A stretch of 64,000 bases of DNA, taken from the NCBI RefSeq assembly GCF_037975245.1, contig NC_092564.1:26890984-26954983 (forward strand), read 5' to 3'. The notes under the pieces are model-generated. The model was not told the DNA's origin and ran no database searches. It saw only the letters and a program-made list of their open reading frames with translations. A program made the position numbers and the translations under genes. Below, one piece after another: positions 62,080 to 64,000 of this stretch. Position 1 is the stretch's first letter, and the number at the start of each line of letters is the position of its first letter. This DNA is from Apostichopus japonicus. Lineage: Eukaryota > Echinodermata > Holothuroidea > Aspidochirotida > Stichopodidae.

Positions 62080-62670
62080 TTTGTATTTGGATCAAAGATC
62101 GACTGAACGTATGATCCACGCTTTTGTGTCATCACACCTCGATTATTGAAATAGTTTGTTTGATGACTTAATAACAAAATCATATATTTTTTCCCCTTCA
62201 GAGAATTCAAAACGCTGCTACTCGCCTCATTACTCTCACTAAAAAGTCTCATCACATCACTACCGTCCTGTGTTCATTGGTTTTCCGTCCCGCAGCATAT
62301 CAAATTCAAGATTCTCCAAAATTTATAAAGCGAAAAACAAGCTCGCCCTACAATATATCATCGATCTTCTCACTCCAATGAGACGGACCACCTCTGTTTG
62401 CTTCGCTCTTCCTCCCATAAACACCTGCAGTTTGCCCCTGGTCCTCAAACTAGGACTCGCTATTGCGATCGTGCATTTTCTGTTGCTGCACCTGCTCTTT
62501 GGAATGAACACCTGATCCGTGACTCCCCCACATTTGAAAATTTCAAAAGACAGCTTAAAACGTTTCTTTTTCTTCTCGGTGTTTGTTGGCTTTGTTTCTA
62601 TTTTCCTTTGCGCTCAGAAACTTTTGTATCAGGCACTACATAAATGTTATTTATTATTATTATTATTATT
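62080..62670 (+). pseudogene. non-LTR retrotransposon reverse transcriptase, 3' end
   Basis: Three frames in turn read the usual C-terminal reverse-transcriptase segment: MIHAFVSSHLDY near 62110, IQNAATRLITLTKKSHHITT near 62200, HWFSVPQHIKFKIL near 62280, then RYCDRAFSVAAPALWNE near 62460 and FKRQLKTFLF near 62555. After it come CGCTCAGAAACTTTTGTAT and an ATT run, the normal tail of CR1/L2-like elements. Frameshifts and an in-frame stop make it dead. Confidence 0.9.
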
Positions 62671-62679
62671 GACAAATGT

Positions 62680-63440
62680 GACCAAAGGCTTATTACATGA
62701 TATGGGTATGTAAAGTAGAAAAGCTCATAGACCAAAGTTGATAGATTAATGTCACAAGTTAGAATTTTGACAGGGACTAGAAATATGAGTAATTTACAAT
62801 GTCTTTACATGAAATATTTGCAACTGGTATTCTTGAATAAAGATATGCTTGGGGTAATGTTGCCATCTTGTGAGAAATTTGAATTGTACATACGTACGTC
62901 TCACTCAGAAATAAAATATTTCTCCAGGTCGTGATTCAGCAAAGTGATTTTGATTCATGCAGATGAACAAATTGTTACAACATTGATCGCTGTGGGTCAC
63001 AAATGACAAAAGTGAGACATTTTTTTTTAATAAATAAGAAGTGTATCAATGTACATTGCTATGCTCTGGAAAAACATCCATGCTCATATCGTGGATTAAT
63101 GTGTACAAACACAAATTTAGTATTTTATTATGATAAATTTAGTCAATATTCTTGGGGATGGATGTTTATCTTCATATTTACTAAAGGACAAGGATTTTAT
63201 AGGTTTATGATTCGAGGTTAAGTAATGTGTCTGGTAATTATTTAATAAGTGTTAACTGACAGCTGGTACTGTAGGTCAATGTACGCCAGATACCCAGGGA
63301 GTGAAGGGCAAGCTGGTGTAGAGTTGGATGGATATTCAATGAATATTCAATGAATCAACCTTTGCATTTGATTGGTTTAAGGTGATCAGGAGTGAATTGG
63401 CATTTATTAAAATATGGGATGTATTCTTGTAAGTACTAGA
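62680..63440. other. gene-free stretch
   Basis: Expected place for the missing first exon(s) of the transporter, but none was recognised. Confidence 0.45.
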
Positions 63441-63462
63441 TGTATTCTTATAACTATGGGTT

Positions 63463-64000
63463 TTATTTTATTGCAACTAATTGCAACCCCTTGATGTCCG
63501 GGTGGGAGAGTGTTCCCCGTCTCTGGGACAGTAGGTGGGGCGTGTCCGGTAGGCTCGCTGGGACGCCCATGAGGAGCTGGGGGATCTCCGCGAACCAGGG
63601 TCTGCGAGGCCAGAACGGGGCTATTAGGATAAACCTGCCCTTGGAGTTCAGTATCTTCCTGAGAACCTGCCCGATCATGCAACGCGGTGGGAAGACGTAG
63701 GCCTCCAGGTGGTCCCATGGGAGAGACATGGCGTCTGTGTGATAGGCCTGGGGATGGAACCGTCTGGAACAGAAGGTCTGGATTTTGCTGTTCGTGTTTG
63801 TTGCGAACAGATCTATTATTGGCTTGCCAAAGATGGAGAAGATCCTGTTGCAATTTTTCTGTTCCAGCGTCCATTCGTTGGGATTTATATGTCCCCTGGA
63901 CATGGCGTCTGCCATCACGTTGAGCTTGCCCGCAATGTGGGAAGCTCGTAGGATCATACCGGAGTCCTCGGCCGCTGTTAGCACCTCCCACACTAACCAG
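63463..64000 (-). mobile_element. DIRS-like retrotransposon, C-terminal RT/RNase H frame, runs off the window
   Basis: A 177-codon open frame with HIAGKLNVMADAMSRG (end of the RNase H domain), then KPIIDLFATNTNSKIQTFCS and FHPQAYHTDAMSLPWDHLEA, then FILIAPFWPRRPWF, ending in TAA at 63463. This order is typical of DIRS-class polyproteins. No tyrosine recombinase frame follows on the left, so the copy may be cut. The frame has no break within the window. Confidence 0.85.

Noticed and set aside
62095-62660. First exon of the transporter sought here
   Set aside because: The coding similarity is to a non-LTR reverse transcriptase on the other strand.

Overview
The window reads as nuclear DNA of an intron-rich, AT-biased marine invertebrate. 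An echinoderm, possibly a sea cucumber, is my inference from the gene content and the mix of DIRS-like, Penelope-like and non-LTR retroelements with hAT-type MITEs; no single sequence proves it. There are no prokaryotic features, and almost every long open frame is a minisatellite or transposon shadow. The genes were rebuilt by hand from exons with GT/AG borders and matching intron phases.

Four multi-exon genes can be supported. (1) Minus strand, 6668 down to the left edge: a signal-peptide, Cys-rich, single-pass receptor with a long tail carrying several Tyr-x-x-Leu/Ile motifs. (2) Plus strand, at least 17536-20837 and perhaps from 11328: a second single-pass receptor with the same intron phases around the membrane exon and an ITSM/ITIM-like tyrosine-rich tail. 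Genes 1 and 2 point away from each other and look like a diverged, inverted paralogous pair. (3) Plus strand, 23542-28526: a complete five-exon gene for a 157-residue secreted protein with an ML (MD-2/NPC2/GM2-activator)-like look. (4) Minus strand, 61015-37877: nine exons of an OFA-type (oxalate/formate antiporter-like) major facilitator transporter, complete at the C-terminus and lacking its first exon(s). A single coding exon at 14569-14419 (minus) may begin a fifth gene.

The rest is repeat-rich. Six elements have terminal inverted repeats with 8-bp target duplications, or near-duplications, of hAT type: 2241-2537, 29483-29784, 38312-39253, 39339-39891, 43524-44414 and 54460-55833. Two small elements are built from palindromic GATATC repeats (4605-4788 and 16307-16774). 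Retroelements are a Penelope-like element with duplicated 3' part (31891-34400), DIRS-like pieces (53900-57000 and 63460-64000) and a non-LTR reverse transcriptase tail (62080-62660). A 367-bp tandem array carries a tRNA-like sequence in each unit (6970-8415). Many introns hold their own minisatellite.

Region by region: 1-6.7 kb receptor 1; 7-8.4 kb tRNA-like array; 8.5-17 kb mostly noncoding with a minisatellite and MITE; 17.5-20.8 kb receptor 2; 23.5-28.5 kb secreted gene; 29-36 kb MITEs and Penelope element; 37-61 kb transporter gene whose introns hold nearly all other repeats; 62-64 kb retroelement remnants.
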